Positions 20,635 to 28,001 of a DNA stretch of 64,000 nt are shown in pieces. Position 1 is the stretch's first letter; the number at the start of each line of letters is the position of its first letter. The translations under genes were made by a program, and so were the position numbers. The notes below the pieces were generated by a model that saw only the letters and a list, made by a program, of their open reading frames with translations, had not been told where the DNA came from and made no database searches. The stretch is from Methylopila sp. Yamaguchi (GTDB taxonomy: Bacteria > Pseudomonadota > Alphaproteobacteria > Rhizobiales > Methylopilaceae). The stretch spans positions 171,545 through 235,544 of the forward strand of contig NZ_BAUX01000008.1 in NCBI RefSeq assembly GCF_002897035.1, read 5' to 3'.

Positions 20635-20662
20635 GGGCTGCCGCCTCCGGCGGCCCTTTCTC
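20635..20662 (+). terminator. terminator-like hairpin after the small membrane gene
   Basis: GGGCTGCC and GGCGGCCC pair (one T-G wobble) around a GCCTCC loop at 20635-20656 and are followed by TTTCT. It lies about 20 bases before the isochorismatase start and would separate the two transcripts. Confidence 0.4.
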
Positions 20663-20679
20663 GTTCTATGGAGAGCCTT

Positions 20680-21282
20680 ATGGCTGACGCGCCCAAGACC
20701 CTTCGCGACCTTTCCGGCGCCTCGCCCCAGCCGGCCTCACTCGCCGACGCCACGGTGGTCGTGATCGACGCGCAGAACGAATATGTCGAAGGGCCGATCG
20801 CCCTCCCCGGCTCCGCGCGCGCCCTCGACGCGATCGCCGACCTCCTGGCGCAGGCCCGCGCGGCGGGGGCCCCGGTCGTCCACCTCGTCCACCGCGCGCC
20901 GGAGGGCATCTTCGTCGAAGGCACCAAGGGCGCCGAGATTGCGTCTCAGGCCGCACCCCAGGGCGACGAGCCGGTGTTTTCGAAGGGGCTTCCGAACGGC
21001 TTCACCAATCCGGACTTCGACCCGGCGCTGAAGGCGCTCGGCCGCAAGAACCTGATCCTCGTCGGGTTCATGACGCACATGTGCGTCGATTCCACCGCCC
21101 GCGCGGCGGTCGACCTCGGCTACGGCGTGACGATCGTGGAGAACGCGACCGCGACCCGCGCGCTGCCCGGCGCCGTCGGCAAGCCGGCGCGTTCGGCCGA
21201 GGAGGTCCACGACGGCGCCCTGGCGGGACTGGCCGACCTGTTCGCCGTCATCGCGCCCAACGCCGCCGCGCTGGGGAAGTAG
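20680..21282 (+). CDS. isochorismatase-like cysteine hydrolase
   Basis: The 200 residues belong to the isochorismatase/nicotinamidase superfamily. The triad is visible: D30 in VVVIDAQNEY, a lysine near 102 in FSKGLPNGF, and the nucleophile C135 in FMTHMCVDSTARAA. A cis-peptide region VGFMTH precedes the cysteine. ATG 20680 was preferred over ATG 20668 because GGAGAG sits correctly before it. Substrate is unknown; with catalytic residues intact it is a real hydrolase (nicotinamide, ureidoacrylate or isochorismate-like amides or ethers are options). No operon partner is seen. Confidence 0.85.
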   Translation: MADAPKTLRDLSGASPQPASLADATVVVIDAQNEYVEGPIALPGSARALDAIADLLAQARAAGAPVVHLVHRAPEGIFVEGTKGAEIASQAAPQGDEPVFSKGLPNGFTNPDFDPALKALGRKNLILVGFMTHMCVDSTARAAVDLGYGVTIVENATATRALPGAVGKPARSAEEVHDGALAGLADLFAVIAPNAAALGK

Positions 21283-21321
21283 CTTTCGGGGGCGTTGCGT
21301 TTATCGTGACGGGGGAGCCAA

Positions 21322-21593
21322 CTATCGCCCGCCTGAAGAGCAAACGTGAACGTCTTTCTCCTTGCGGCATTTGTACCCGCAGAAGTACGAGCCGCCTTCT
21401 TGCCAGCCCTTCGAGTGGAGGGCTCCGATGGCGGCCCCGCGGCACTCTTCGAGCGAGCGATACTCTCCGAGAACGACTTGCTCGCTTCCCGAGGTCGTGG
21501 TTTTCGGCGAGTTAAGCAGCGCAAGCCACGGTGAGCATCACAGCCGGCCAACATGAGGCCGCACAAGATCGCAGCGCTCAGGTTCAGCCTCAT
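21322..21593 (-). pseudogene. small lipoprotein gene interrupted by a frameshift
   Basis: From ATG 21593 the minus strand encodes a clear lipoprotein signal, MRLNLSAAILCGLMLAGC, but that frame then runs into basic low-quality sequence. In the next frame, from about 21528 down to a TAG at 21322-21324, a coherent Cys-rich tail appears: SPWLALLNSPKTTTSGSEQV, then GEYRSLEECRGAAIGALHSK, then FCGYKC. A single-base shift around 21525-21537 would join signal and tail into a lipoprotein of about 90 residues. The second frame has no start of its own. Either the gene is broken or there is a sequencing error. Confidence 0.6.
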
Positions 21594-21616
21594 GGCGCCC
21601 GCTCCTCGGAAAAGAC

Positions 21617-22072
21617 TCAGCCGCCCGTCAGCTTCGCCTTGATCACGCCGTTCGCCGCCGCGAAGTCCATGGCGCCGGTGTGCCTCGCCTTCAGCACGCC
21701 CATCACCTTGCCCATGTCCTTCATGCTCGCCGCGCCCGTCTCGGCGATCGCGGCGTCGATCGCGGCGGCGGCCTCCGCCTCCGACATCTGCTGCGGCAGG
21801 AACGCCTGAATCACGGCGATCTCCGCCTTCTCCTTGGCGGCGAGCTCGGGGCGCGCATTCTGCTCGTAGATCGAGGCGCTCTCCTGGCGCTGCTTGATCA
21901 TCTTGGCGAGAAGCTGCTTCAGTTCGTCGTCGGTCGCCGCCCCCTTGCCCTCGCCGCGGGCTTCGATGTCGCGATCCTTGATGGCGGCGGAGACCAGGCG
22001 CAGCGTGCCGGTGCGCTCCGCATCCCGGGCTTTCATGCTCTCCTTCAGGGCGGCGTTGATCGCCTCGCGCAT
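21617..22072 (-). CDS. yqeY: GatB/YqeY domain protein
   Basis: The 151 residues form the YqeY family, related to the C-terminal tRNA-binding tail of the GatB amidotransferase subunit: MREAINAALKESMKARDAER, TLRLVSAAIKDRDIEARG, LLAKMIKQRQESASIYEQ and IQAFLPQQMSEAEA are typical. Exact function is unknown; a role in tRNA-dependent amidation or RNA binding has been suggested for the family. ATG 22072 is the usual start; the open frame beyond it is non-coding. It is divergent from carA, a common alphaproteobacterial arrangement. Confidence 0.92.
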   Translation of the reverse strand: MREAINAALKESMKARDAERTGTLRLVSAAIKDRDIEARGEGKGAATDDELKQLLAKMIKQRQESASIYEQNARPELAAKEKAEIAVIQAFLPQQMSEAEAAAAIDAAIAETGAASMKDMGKVMGVLKARHTGAMDFAAANGVIKAKLTGG

Positions 22073-22239
22073 CGCTTTTGTCCTTATCAATATCGCTGCG
22101 ATCGGGCGCAGCCGCGCGGCTGAACCCGACGTGATCCCGTCACCAAAACGTTGACGCTGGGGGTCGCGGCGCCTAGGTTCCGGCCGCATCGGCGCGTCAG
22201 GCGTCGGCGCGTGACCGCGCGACGGGACTTAAGACAATC

Positions 22240-23454
22240 ATGGCTCATGAACAAGACGCCGCTCACGGCGGCTGGGACGAGGCGCGCCCGACGGCGCGGC
22301 TGCTGCTCGCCGACGGGACGCTGATCGAGGGCGACGGCCTTGGCGCGATCGGCGCCGCGGCCGGCGAACTCTGCTTCAACACCGCCATCACCGGCTACGA
22401 AGAGATCCTGACGGATCCGTCCTACGCCGGGCAGATCATCACCTTCACCTTCCCGCACATCGGCAACGTCGGCGTGAACGAGGACGACGTCGAGACGGTG
22501 AACATGGCGGGCGCCTCCGGCGTGCGCGGCGCGGTGTTCGCGGCCGACGTCACCTCGCCCTCGAACTGGCGCGCCACCCGCGACCTCGACGCCTGGCTGA
22601 AGGCGCGCGGCATCGTCGCGATCGCCGGCGTCGACACCCGTGCGCTCACCGCCCTCATCCGCGACAAGGGCATGCCGAACGCCGTCATCGCGCACGCGGC
22701 GGACGGCGCATTCGACGACGCGGCCCTGAAGGCGACGCTCGACGGCTTCGAAGGGCTCGAGGGCCAAGACCTGGTGCCGCTGGTCGGCAGCCCCCAGCGG
22801 TACGGCTGGGACGAGGCCGGCTGGAGCTGGCCCGGCGCCGCCGCCCCCGGGACCTACGGCGCGCGCGCGGAGGGAACGGCGACGAAGCGCGTGGTCGCGA
22901 TCGACTACGGCCTCAAGCGCAACATCCTGCGCATGCTGACCACCGCCGGCTGCGAGGTCACCGTGGTGCCGGCGACCGCCACCGCCGAGGACATCCTGGC
23001 GCTGAACCCGGACGGCGTGTTCCTGTCCAACGGCCCGGGAGACCCGGCGGCCACGGGCAAGTACGCGGTGCCAGTCATTCAGGCGGTGCTCGAGAAGAAG
23101 ATCCCGACCTTCGGCATCTGCCTTGGCCACCAGATGCTGGCGCTCGCCGTGGGCGCGACCACCTCCAAGATGCACCAGGGCCACCACGGCGCGAACCATC
23201 CGGTGAAGGACCTCACCACCGGCAAGGTCGAGATCACCTCGATGAACCACGGCTTCGCGGTCGCCCGCGAGAGCCTGCCCGCGACCGCGCGCGAGACCCA
23301 CATCTCGCTGTTCGACGGCACCAACTGCGGCTTGGAGCTGACCGACCGTCCGGCGTTCTCCGTCCAGCACCACCCCGAGGCCTCGCCGGGCCCGCAGGAC
23401 AGCCACTACCTGTTCTCGCGCTTCGTGGAGCTGATGGACCGTAAGCCGGCGTAA
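22240..23454 (+). CDS. carA: carbamoyl-phosphate synthase small subunit
   Basis: Glutaminase subunit that supplies ammonia to CarB for arginine and pyrimidine synthesis. The 404 residues have an N-terminal CPSase small-chain domain (LLADGTLIEGDGLGAIG, FNTAITGYEEILTDPSY) and a C-terminal class I glutamine amidotransferase domain. The nucleophile is C294 in TFGICLGHQM, and FSVQHHPEASPGP carries the catalytic His and Glu. carB is not adjacent. The stop codon is embedded in a strong hairpin. Confidence 0.97.
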   Translation: MAHEQDAAHGGWDEARPTARLLLADGTLIEGDGLGAIGAAAGELCFNTAITGYEEILTDPSYAGQIITFTFPHIGNVGVNEDDVETVNMAGASGVRGAVFAADVTSPSNWRATRDLDAWLKARGIVAIAGVDTRALTALIRDKGMPNAVIAHAADGAFDDAALKATLDGFEGLEGQDLVPLVGSPQRYGWDEAGWSWPGAAAPGTYGARAEGTATKRVVAIDYGLKRNILRMLTTAGCEVTVVPATATAEDILALNPDGVFLSNGPGDPAATGKYAVPVIQAVLEKKIPTFGICLGHQMLALAVGATTSKMHQGHHGANHPVKDLTTGKVEITSMNHGFAVARESLPATARETHISLFDGTNCGLELTDRPAFSVQHHPEASPGPQDSHYLFSRFVELMDRKPA

Positions 23455-23468
23455 GCGCCGGCTTACGG
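23439..23468 (+). terminator. hairpin overlapping the carA stop codon
   Basis: CCGTAAGCCGGCG (23439-23451) and CGCCGGCTTACGG (23456-23468) pair over 13 bases around a TAAG loop that contains the stop codon. There is no U-tract, so it may be an RNA stabiliser or a Rho-linked end rather than a classic intrinsic terminator. Confidence 0.45.
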
Positions 23469-23546
23469 AGCGGCGAGCGCCACTCCAAGGTCGATACCTC
23501 GGCGCGCGCCGGCTATCCTTGAGCCGACCGACGCCGGGACCCACGC

Positions 23547-24104
23547 ATGACGCGCATCGCCCTGATCGCCCTGAGCCTCTTCACTGCGCTTCTGATTTCG
23601 GCGGGGCTCTACGTCTATCTCGACGCCACGCCCGACCTCTCGGCGTCGAGCGGCCGCACCCACGCTCCGCCCGACGCGCCGGCGCCCGCCTCCCCGTCCT
23701 TGCGGACCGCAGCCGCGCCGCCGTCTGCGCCCACGCTCTACTGCCAGTTCTACGTGTTCGTGGAGAGCCAGCCGTTCGTGGCCTTCCTGTTCGAGCTCGA
23801 CCGGGGCGAGCCGTTGGGCTTCCATCAGATCTACGCCGCGAAGGCGAACGGCGAACGCAGCGACTTCGACGGCGAGAGCGCGCCCCGGCCGCGTTGGGCG
23901 CTCGACCGCTCGGCGGAGCCGGCGCGCATCGCGTCCAAGGTCACCGTGCCGGCCGCCAACCAGACGGGGACGGCGGTCGAGGACATCGCGATCGAGCTTT
24001 ACGGTTTCGATCCCGCGGCGCCGGGGCAGCGGTGGTTCGAGGCGAGCCTTAAGAGCGTCTACTACCAGAATCTGCCGGGGAAATGCCGGCTGGCGAGCGC
24101 ATGA
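23547..24104 (+). CDS. membrane-anchored or secreted hypothetical protein
   Basis: I do not recognise the family. The 185 residues start with a hydrophobic segment (about 5-26, LIALSLFTALLISAGLYVYL) without a clear cleavage site, then a Pro/Ala/Ser-rich linker (about 33-62). A compact domain follows with TLYCQFYVFVESQPFVAFLF, LYGFDPAAPGQRWFEASL and a terminal Cys. Two cysteines (about 66 and 180) could form a disulfide, which fits a periplasmic location. The gene stands alone between carA and a convergent cupin gene. Confidence 0.7.
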   Translation: MTRIALIALSLFTALLISAGLYVYLDATPDLSASSGRTHAPPDAPAPASPSLRTAAAPPSAPTLYCQFYVFVESQPFVAFLFELDRGEPLGFHQIYAAKANGERSDFDGESAPRPRWALDRSAEPARIASKVTVPAANQTGTAVEDIAIELYGFDPAAPGQRWFEASLKSVYYQNLPGKCRLASA

Positions 24105-24111
24105 CGCTCAC

Positions 24112-24657
24112 TCACGCCGCAGGTCGCGTCAGGGTCTTCCACGCCGCCCGGAGGCCGCCGTCCGGCCCGAACACGGGGTCCGTCGCCGGGGTCGGCACGG
24201 CCTTGATGCGCTCCACCGCGGCGTCGTGGTCGGCGGCGTCCCGGATCAGGTCGAAGGGCTGGTCCGGCGGATAGGCGCCGACGACCTCGAAATCCTCGCT
24301 GGCGGCGACTCGGCAATGTCCGGTGCCGGCGGGCAGCACCGCCACGTCGCCGGCCTCCAGGCGCAGGGTGCGCCCGCCGCTCTCCCCGCCGAATCGCACC
24401 TCGGCCCAGCCCCGCGCCACGCCCAGCGCCTCGTGGCAGGTCGAGTGGTAGTGGTGGAACGGGTAGATCCCATCCCGCCAGAAGCCGCCCCAGCCGTTGG
24501 CGCCGAACAGCTGCTCCGCGCTCACGGCGGGCTCGCCGGGCTCGGGCGCGAAGGCCGCGCGGTGCACCAGAAGCTCGAAGCTGGGGTGGTTCGGAATCAC
24601 TCCGTCGTCGGCGAAACCGAAGCGTTCGGTCGTATTATTGTCATGCGATGAACTCAA
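24112..24657 (-). CDS. YjlB-type cupin protein, TTG start
   Basis: The 181 residues form a single cupin barrel: YPFHHYHSTCHEALGVARG gives the metal-binding His/Glu motif and LEAGDVAVLPAGTGHCRV the second motif, followed by FEVVGAYPPDQPFD. This matches the YjlB-like family of unknown function. There is no ATG near the natural N-terminus. TTG at 24657 follows a perfect AAGGAGG by eight bases and gives the peptide LSSSHDNNTTERFGF, so I use it as the start. The gene is divergent from the cold-shock gene. Confidence 0.82.
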   Translation of the reverse strand: MSSSHDNNTTERFGFADDGVIPNHPSFELLVHRAAFAPEPGEPAVSAEQLFGANGWGGFWRDGIYPFHHYHSTCHEALGVARGWAEVRFGGESGGRTLRLEAGDVAVLPAGTGHCRVAASEDFEVVGAYPPDQPFDLIRDAADHDAAVERIKAVPTPATDPVFGPDGGLRAAWKTLTRPAA

Positions 24658-24747
24658 CGCCGTCGCCTCCTTGGGCCAGAGTTGGCATCCGGGTGACAAA
24701 CGGCGCGTCGGCGCGCGGGTTCCGCCTTTTGGGCGCCGCGCCGACGC

Positions 24748-24776
24748 TTGACGACGCGTTTTAGCTGTGCGCCATT
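24748..24776 (+). promoter_or_regulatory. possible promoter of the cold-shock gene
   Basis: TTGACG (24748-24753) is followed after 17 bases by a weak -10-like GCCATT. It would leave a 5' leader of about 160 nt, the kind of long leader typical of cold-shock mRNAs. The -10 match is poor. Confidence 0.3.
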
Positions 24777-24941
24777 GTCGATCAGCAATCAGATTTTTGG
24801 ACGTCCTGTCTGGCCTGCATGCGGCGATTTCGCCGAAAGCTACCGCCTTCACGACACGCACCAAATTCGGATTGTGCCCGGCCGTGGACCCGAAAGGAGA
24901 AGCGGTCAAATGCGCACATGCGCTTGTCCAGGGAGGCGATC

Positions 24942-25145
24942 ATGCCGAGCGGCACCGTCAAGTTCTTCAACACCCAGAAGGGTTATGGCTTCATTCAGCC
25001 GGTCGACGGCTCGAAGGATGTCTTCGTTCACATCTCCGACGTCGAGCGTTCGGGCCTCCACACCCTCGTCGAGGGCCAGAAGGTCGCGTTCGAGGTCGTG
25101 ATGGAGCGTGGCAAGACCAAGGCCGCGAACCTCCGCGCCGAGTAA
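24942..25145 (+). CDS. cold-shock domain protein (CspA family)
   Basis: Single-stranded nucleic-acid chaperone of 67 residues. [20 protein letters not shown] contains RNP1 (KGYGFI) and [14 protein letters not shown] contains RNP2 (VFVHI); the C-terminus ends [27 protein letters not shown] ribosome site lies nine bases upstream of ATG 24942. An upstream in-frame ATG would add eight residues but has no ribosome site. It is monocistronic, with a strong terminator after it. The number of Csp paralogues in this genome is unknown. Confidence 0.95.
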   Translation: MPSGTVKFFNTQKGYGFIQPVDGSKDVFVHISDVERSGLHTLVEGQKVAFEVVMERGKTKAANLRAE

Positions 25146-25183
25146 TCTCGGAGCGCGAGCCCTTCCGGGTTCGGGTTTGACGA

Positions 25184-25216
25184 ACGGGGCGTCCCTCAGG
25201 GGGCGCCCCGTTTGCG
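25184..25216 (+). terminator. intrinsic terminator after the cold-shock gene
   Basis: ACGGGGCGTCCC and GGGGGCGCCCCGT form a stem of about 12 pairs with a short TCA loop, followed by TTTGCGTTT. A smaller GAGCCC/GGGTTC stem lies just before it. Confidence 0.75.
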
Positions 25217-25276
25217 TTTGGGGATCGCTCTCCGCGCGCCGCCTCCTAATCGCCCGCCCTGAGGGGCCACCCGCCC

Positions 25277-25822
25277 GTCGTCCTCCGGCTCGACCGGAGG
25301 ACCCATCAGACGTCGCGCTCCACGCCCAGTATGGATGGTCCGGTCAAGCCGGACCATGACGGCGGGTGAGTGGGACGGCGTCTAATCTGCCCGCTGCGGG
25401 GGTGCGGCACCACTCTTTGAGCCACCCTCCACGTCGTCCTCCGGCTTGACCGGAGGACCCACCTCAGGCGTCGAGCTCCGCGTCGAACGTGGATGGTCCG
25501 GTCAAGCCGGACCATGACGGCGCGTGGTTGGAGTCGGGTCCCACCGGCCCTGCTGGTTCGCTCCACCGCCCCTGGGGCCGCCCTCCCGTAGTCCTCCAGC
25601 TCGACCGGAGCACCTCAGATGTCGCGCTCCACGCCTGCATGGATGGTCCGGTCAAGCCGGACCACGACGGCGTGTGAGTGGAACGGTCCCCTTCGCCCTT
25701 AGCGGACTCATGCTGCGTCGGGGCCACCCTCCCCGTCGTCCTCCGCCTTGACCGGAGGACCTACATCAGGCGTCGAGCTCCACGCCCGGCGTGGATGGTC
25801 CGGTCAAGCCGGACCAAGACGA
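25277..25822. repeat. cluster of four REPIN-like palindrome doublets
   Basis: Four copies of a roughly 90-bp element lie at about 25277-25372, 25432-25523, 25585-25671 and 25733-25822, spaced about 150 bp apart. Each has a left palindrome (TCCTCCGGCTTGACCGGAGGA), about 30 bases of semi-conserved CGTCGAGCTCCACG spacer, and a right palindrome (TGGTCCGGTCAAGCCGGACCA). The two palindromes share the CCGGTCAAGCCGG core in opposite orientation, which is the REPIN layout. Further copies sit at 33663-33753 and 34121-34210. The rest of the 718-base gap between the cold-shock gene and queC holds no gene. Confidence 0.85.
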
Positions 25823-25863
25823 CCCGTGAGGACCTAGGCAGGCCGCTAGACCTTACTGGCCAC

Positions 25864-26592
25864 CTATGCCCCAGCGGCCGCCGCCCGCTCGCGCCAGCGC
25901 GCGAAGCCCTTGGCGCGCAGATCGCAGGCGGGGCAGCCGCCGCAGCCGTAGCCCCAGGCGTGGCGGGCGCCGCGCTCGCCGAGGTAGCAGGTGTGGCTGT
26001 CCTCGACGATCAGCTCCACCAGCCCGGCGCCGCCGAGGCCGTCCGCCAGCGCCCAGGTGTCGGCCTTGTCGAGCCACATCAGCGGGGTGTCCAGCACGAA
26101 GCGGCGCTCCATGCCGAGGTTGAGCGCCACCTGCAGCGCCTTGATCGTGTCGTCCCGGCAGTCGGGATAGCCGGAGAAGTCGGTCTCGCACATGCCGCCG
26201 ACGATGCGCCGCAGGCCCCGTCGCCAGGCGAGCGCGGCCGCGAAGGTGAGGAAGACCAGGTTCCGTCCCGGCACGAAGGTGTTGGGCAGGCCCCCCGCCT
26301 CCGCCTCGATGGCGACGTCGCGGGTCAGCGCGGTGTCGGACAGTTCGCCGAGCACCGGCAACGCGAGCGTGTGGTCCTCCCCTAACCGGGCAGCCCACTC
26401 CGGCTTCAGCCGCGCGAGCCCCTCTCGCAGCGCCGCGCGCTGGTCGAGCTCAACCCGGTGGCGCTGGCCGTAGTCGAAGCCCAGCGTCTCGACGCGGGCG
26501 AAATGGTCCAGCGCCCAGGCGAGGCAGGTGGTTGAATCCTGCCCGCCGGAGAACAGCACGAGCGCGCCGTCGCTCCCGGCCGCCGCCGTCAT
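25864..26592 (-). CDS. queC: 7-cyano-7-deazaguanine synthase
   Basis: Converts 7-carboxy-7-deazaguanine to preQ0 with ATP and ammonia, on the way to queuosine. The 242 residues begin with the PP-loop [55 protein letters not shown] and the zinc-binding cysteines ([10 protein letters not shown], then [12 protein letters not shown]) complete the family. ATG 26592 overlaps the queD stop by four bases; the longer open frame runs back into queD and was rejected. It is the last gene of queE-queD-queC. Confidence 0.96.
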   Translation of the reverse strand: MTAAAGSDGALVLFSGGQDSTTCLAWALDHFARVETLGFDYGQRHRVELDQRAALREGLARLKPEWAARLGEDHTLALPVLGELSDTALTRDVAIEAEAGGLPNTFVPGRNLVFLTFAAALAWRRGLRRIVGGMCETDFSGYPDCRDDTIKALQVALNLGMERRFVLDTPLMWLDKADTWALADGLGGAGLVELIVEDSHTCYLGERGARHAWGYGCGGCPACDLRAKGFARWRERAAAAGA

Positions 26593-26945
26593 GCGCCGTC
26601 GTGCTCCGCCCAGCAGAACGGCGTCTCGAACACTTTTACCTGCGCGAGCTGCGGCAGGTCGGGCTTCACCTTGTCCCAGATCCACAGCGCAATCAGCTCG
26701 GCCGTCGGGTTCTCGAGTCCCTCGATCTCGTTGAGCGTGTGATGGTCGAGCCGCTTCAGCACCGGTCCGAAGGCCGCCTCGACGTCGAAGAAGTCCACCA
26801 CGAACCCGGTCACGGGGTCGATCGGCCCCTCGAGCGCCAGCTCCACCCGGTAGGAGTGGCCGTGCATGCGATGGCAGCGGTGGGTCGGGGCTACGTTCGG
26901 CAGCCGGTGGGCGGCCTCGAAGGTGAAGGCCTGAACGATCCTCAT
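26589..26945 (-). CDS. queD: 6-carboxy-5,6,7,8-tetrahydropterin synthase
   Basis: Second step of the 7-deazaguanine pathway, converting dihydroneopterin triphosphate to carboxytetrahydropterin. The 118 residues carry zinc ligands H13 (FEAAHRL), H28 and H30 (MHGHSY), the catalytic C24 (HRCHRMHGH), and the [10 protein letters not shown] and LDHHTLNE motifs typical of the PTPS/QueD family. It lies ten bases after queE and overlaps queC by four bases. Confidence 0.96.
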   Translation of the reverse strand: MRIVQAFTFEAAHRLPNVAPTHRCHRMHGHSYRVELALEGPIDPVTGFVVDFFDVEAAFGPVLKRLDHHTLNEIEGLENPTAELIALWIWDKVKPDLPQLAQVKVFETPFCWAEHDGA

Positions 26946-26955
26946 GAGGCGCCTT

Positions 26956-27588
26956 TCACGGAATGCCGATCATCTTGTGGGTCTGCAGGCTGAGGCGCCA
27001 GCGCGGGTGGGCCAGGCAGTAGGCGATGGCCGCTTGCACGTTCGCCGGCCCCTCGGGGCCGTCCATCGGTTGCAGGAAGAAATGCCGGAATTCGAGCCCC
27101 AGGAACGCCTCGGGGTCGACGCCAGCTTGCGGGTAGACCAGCTTCAGCTCGTCGCCCCCGTCGAGCGCGAGCGGGGCGCCGGCCTTGGGGCTGACGCACA
27201 GCCAGTCGACGCCCGCGGGGCGCGCCTGGGTGCCGTTGGTCTCCACGGCGCATTCGAAGCCGCGCGCGCGGCAGGCCGCCGTCAGCGCCGCGTCCAGCTG
27301 CAACAGCGGCTCGCCGCCTGTGAAGACGACGTAGCGCGGCCCCGACGCAGAGCCCCAAGCGGAGGCGATCGCGTCCGCCAGGGCGTCGGCGTCGGCGAAC
27401 TTGCCGCCGCCTTCGCCGTCGGTCCCGATGAAATCGGTGTCGCAGAACTGGCAGACGGCGCGCGCGCGATCCGCTTCCCGCCCGGTCCAGAGGTTGCAGC
27501 CCGCGAACCGGCAGAACACGGACGTCCGGCCCGCCTGGGCGCCCTCGCCCTGGAGCGTCTTGAAGATTTCCTTGACCGAATACGTCAT
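26956..27588 (-). CDS. queE: 7-carboxy-7-deazaguanine synthase
   Basis: Radical SAM enzyme that contracts carboxytetrahydropterin to carboxy-deazaguanine. From ATG 27588 there are 210 residues. The cluster cysteines are C31, C46 and C49 (GCNLW, then CQFCDTDF), the longer CX14CX2C spacing found in many proteobacterial QueE proteins rather than CX3CX2C. FTGGEPLLQ, AVETNGT and VSPKAG are the SAM and substrate motifs. It is the first gene of the que operon; no preQ1 riboswitch was recognised upstream. Confidence 0.95.
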   Translation of the reverse strand: MTYSVKEIFKTLQGEGAQAGRTSVFCRFAGCNLWTGREADRARAVCQFCDTDFIGTDGEGGGKFADADALADAIASAWGSASGPRYVVFTGGEPLLQLDAALTAACRARGFECAVETNGTQARPAGVDWLCVSPKAGAPLALDGGDELKLVYPQAGVDPEAFLGLEFRHFFLQPMDGPEGPANVQAAIAYCLAHPRWRLSLQTHKMIGIP

Positions 27589-28001
27589 CGCCGTTCCGCG
27601 AACCCTCGCGCCGAGCCCCGCCCGCGTCCGTCGCCGAGGCTCACAGGGGCGCCGATACGCCAATAAGACGCCAGCCTCAAGGGCTGCTGGGCCATGGCCG
27701 CTTTGCGCGGCCTCGATCACGGCCGATCACGCTCCGATTACGAAGTCGTGAAGTACAACCACCGTCCGGAGGCTATCCCTGCGTCATTCTGGCATGCCAT
27801 ATTTTGCATACCAGCCATGCGTGACACGGCCGGAATCACGGGCCTTTTCACCGGGTCATCCCCCCCCATCAGAGGGAGACCGAACGCACTCTGAACCACT
27901 GCGACGCCGCGGCGCCAAGGTCGAAAAAACGACCACGCCGCACAAGCGAGGGCGTCCACACGGCTTTCGGGCCGAACGAAACACACCGAGGAAACGCCAA
28001 A
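27589..28001. other. intergenic region between queE and the OxlT-like transporter
   Basis: These 413 bases separate divergent transcripts and should carry both promoters. No gene was recognised. The one notable site is a pair of TGGCATGCCA/TGCATACCA boxes at 27790-27813, listed separately. Confidence 0.5.
27790..27813. promoter_or_regulatory. possible GntR/FadR-type operator upstream of the transporter
   Basis: TGGCATGCCA (27790-27799) is a perfect palindrome and TGCATACCA (27805-27813) repeats its right half about 15 bases on. FadR-subfamily regulators commonly bind TGGTNNNACCA-like boxes. No regulator gene is adjacent, so this is a pattern match only. Confidence 0.3.

Noticed and set aside
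25277..25822. Possible CRISPR array because of evenly spaced repeats
   Set aside because: Units are about 90 bp, doubly palindromic and spaced about 150 bp, and they recur singly elsewhere; repeat and spacer sizes do not fit CRISPR.
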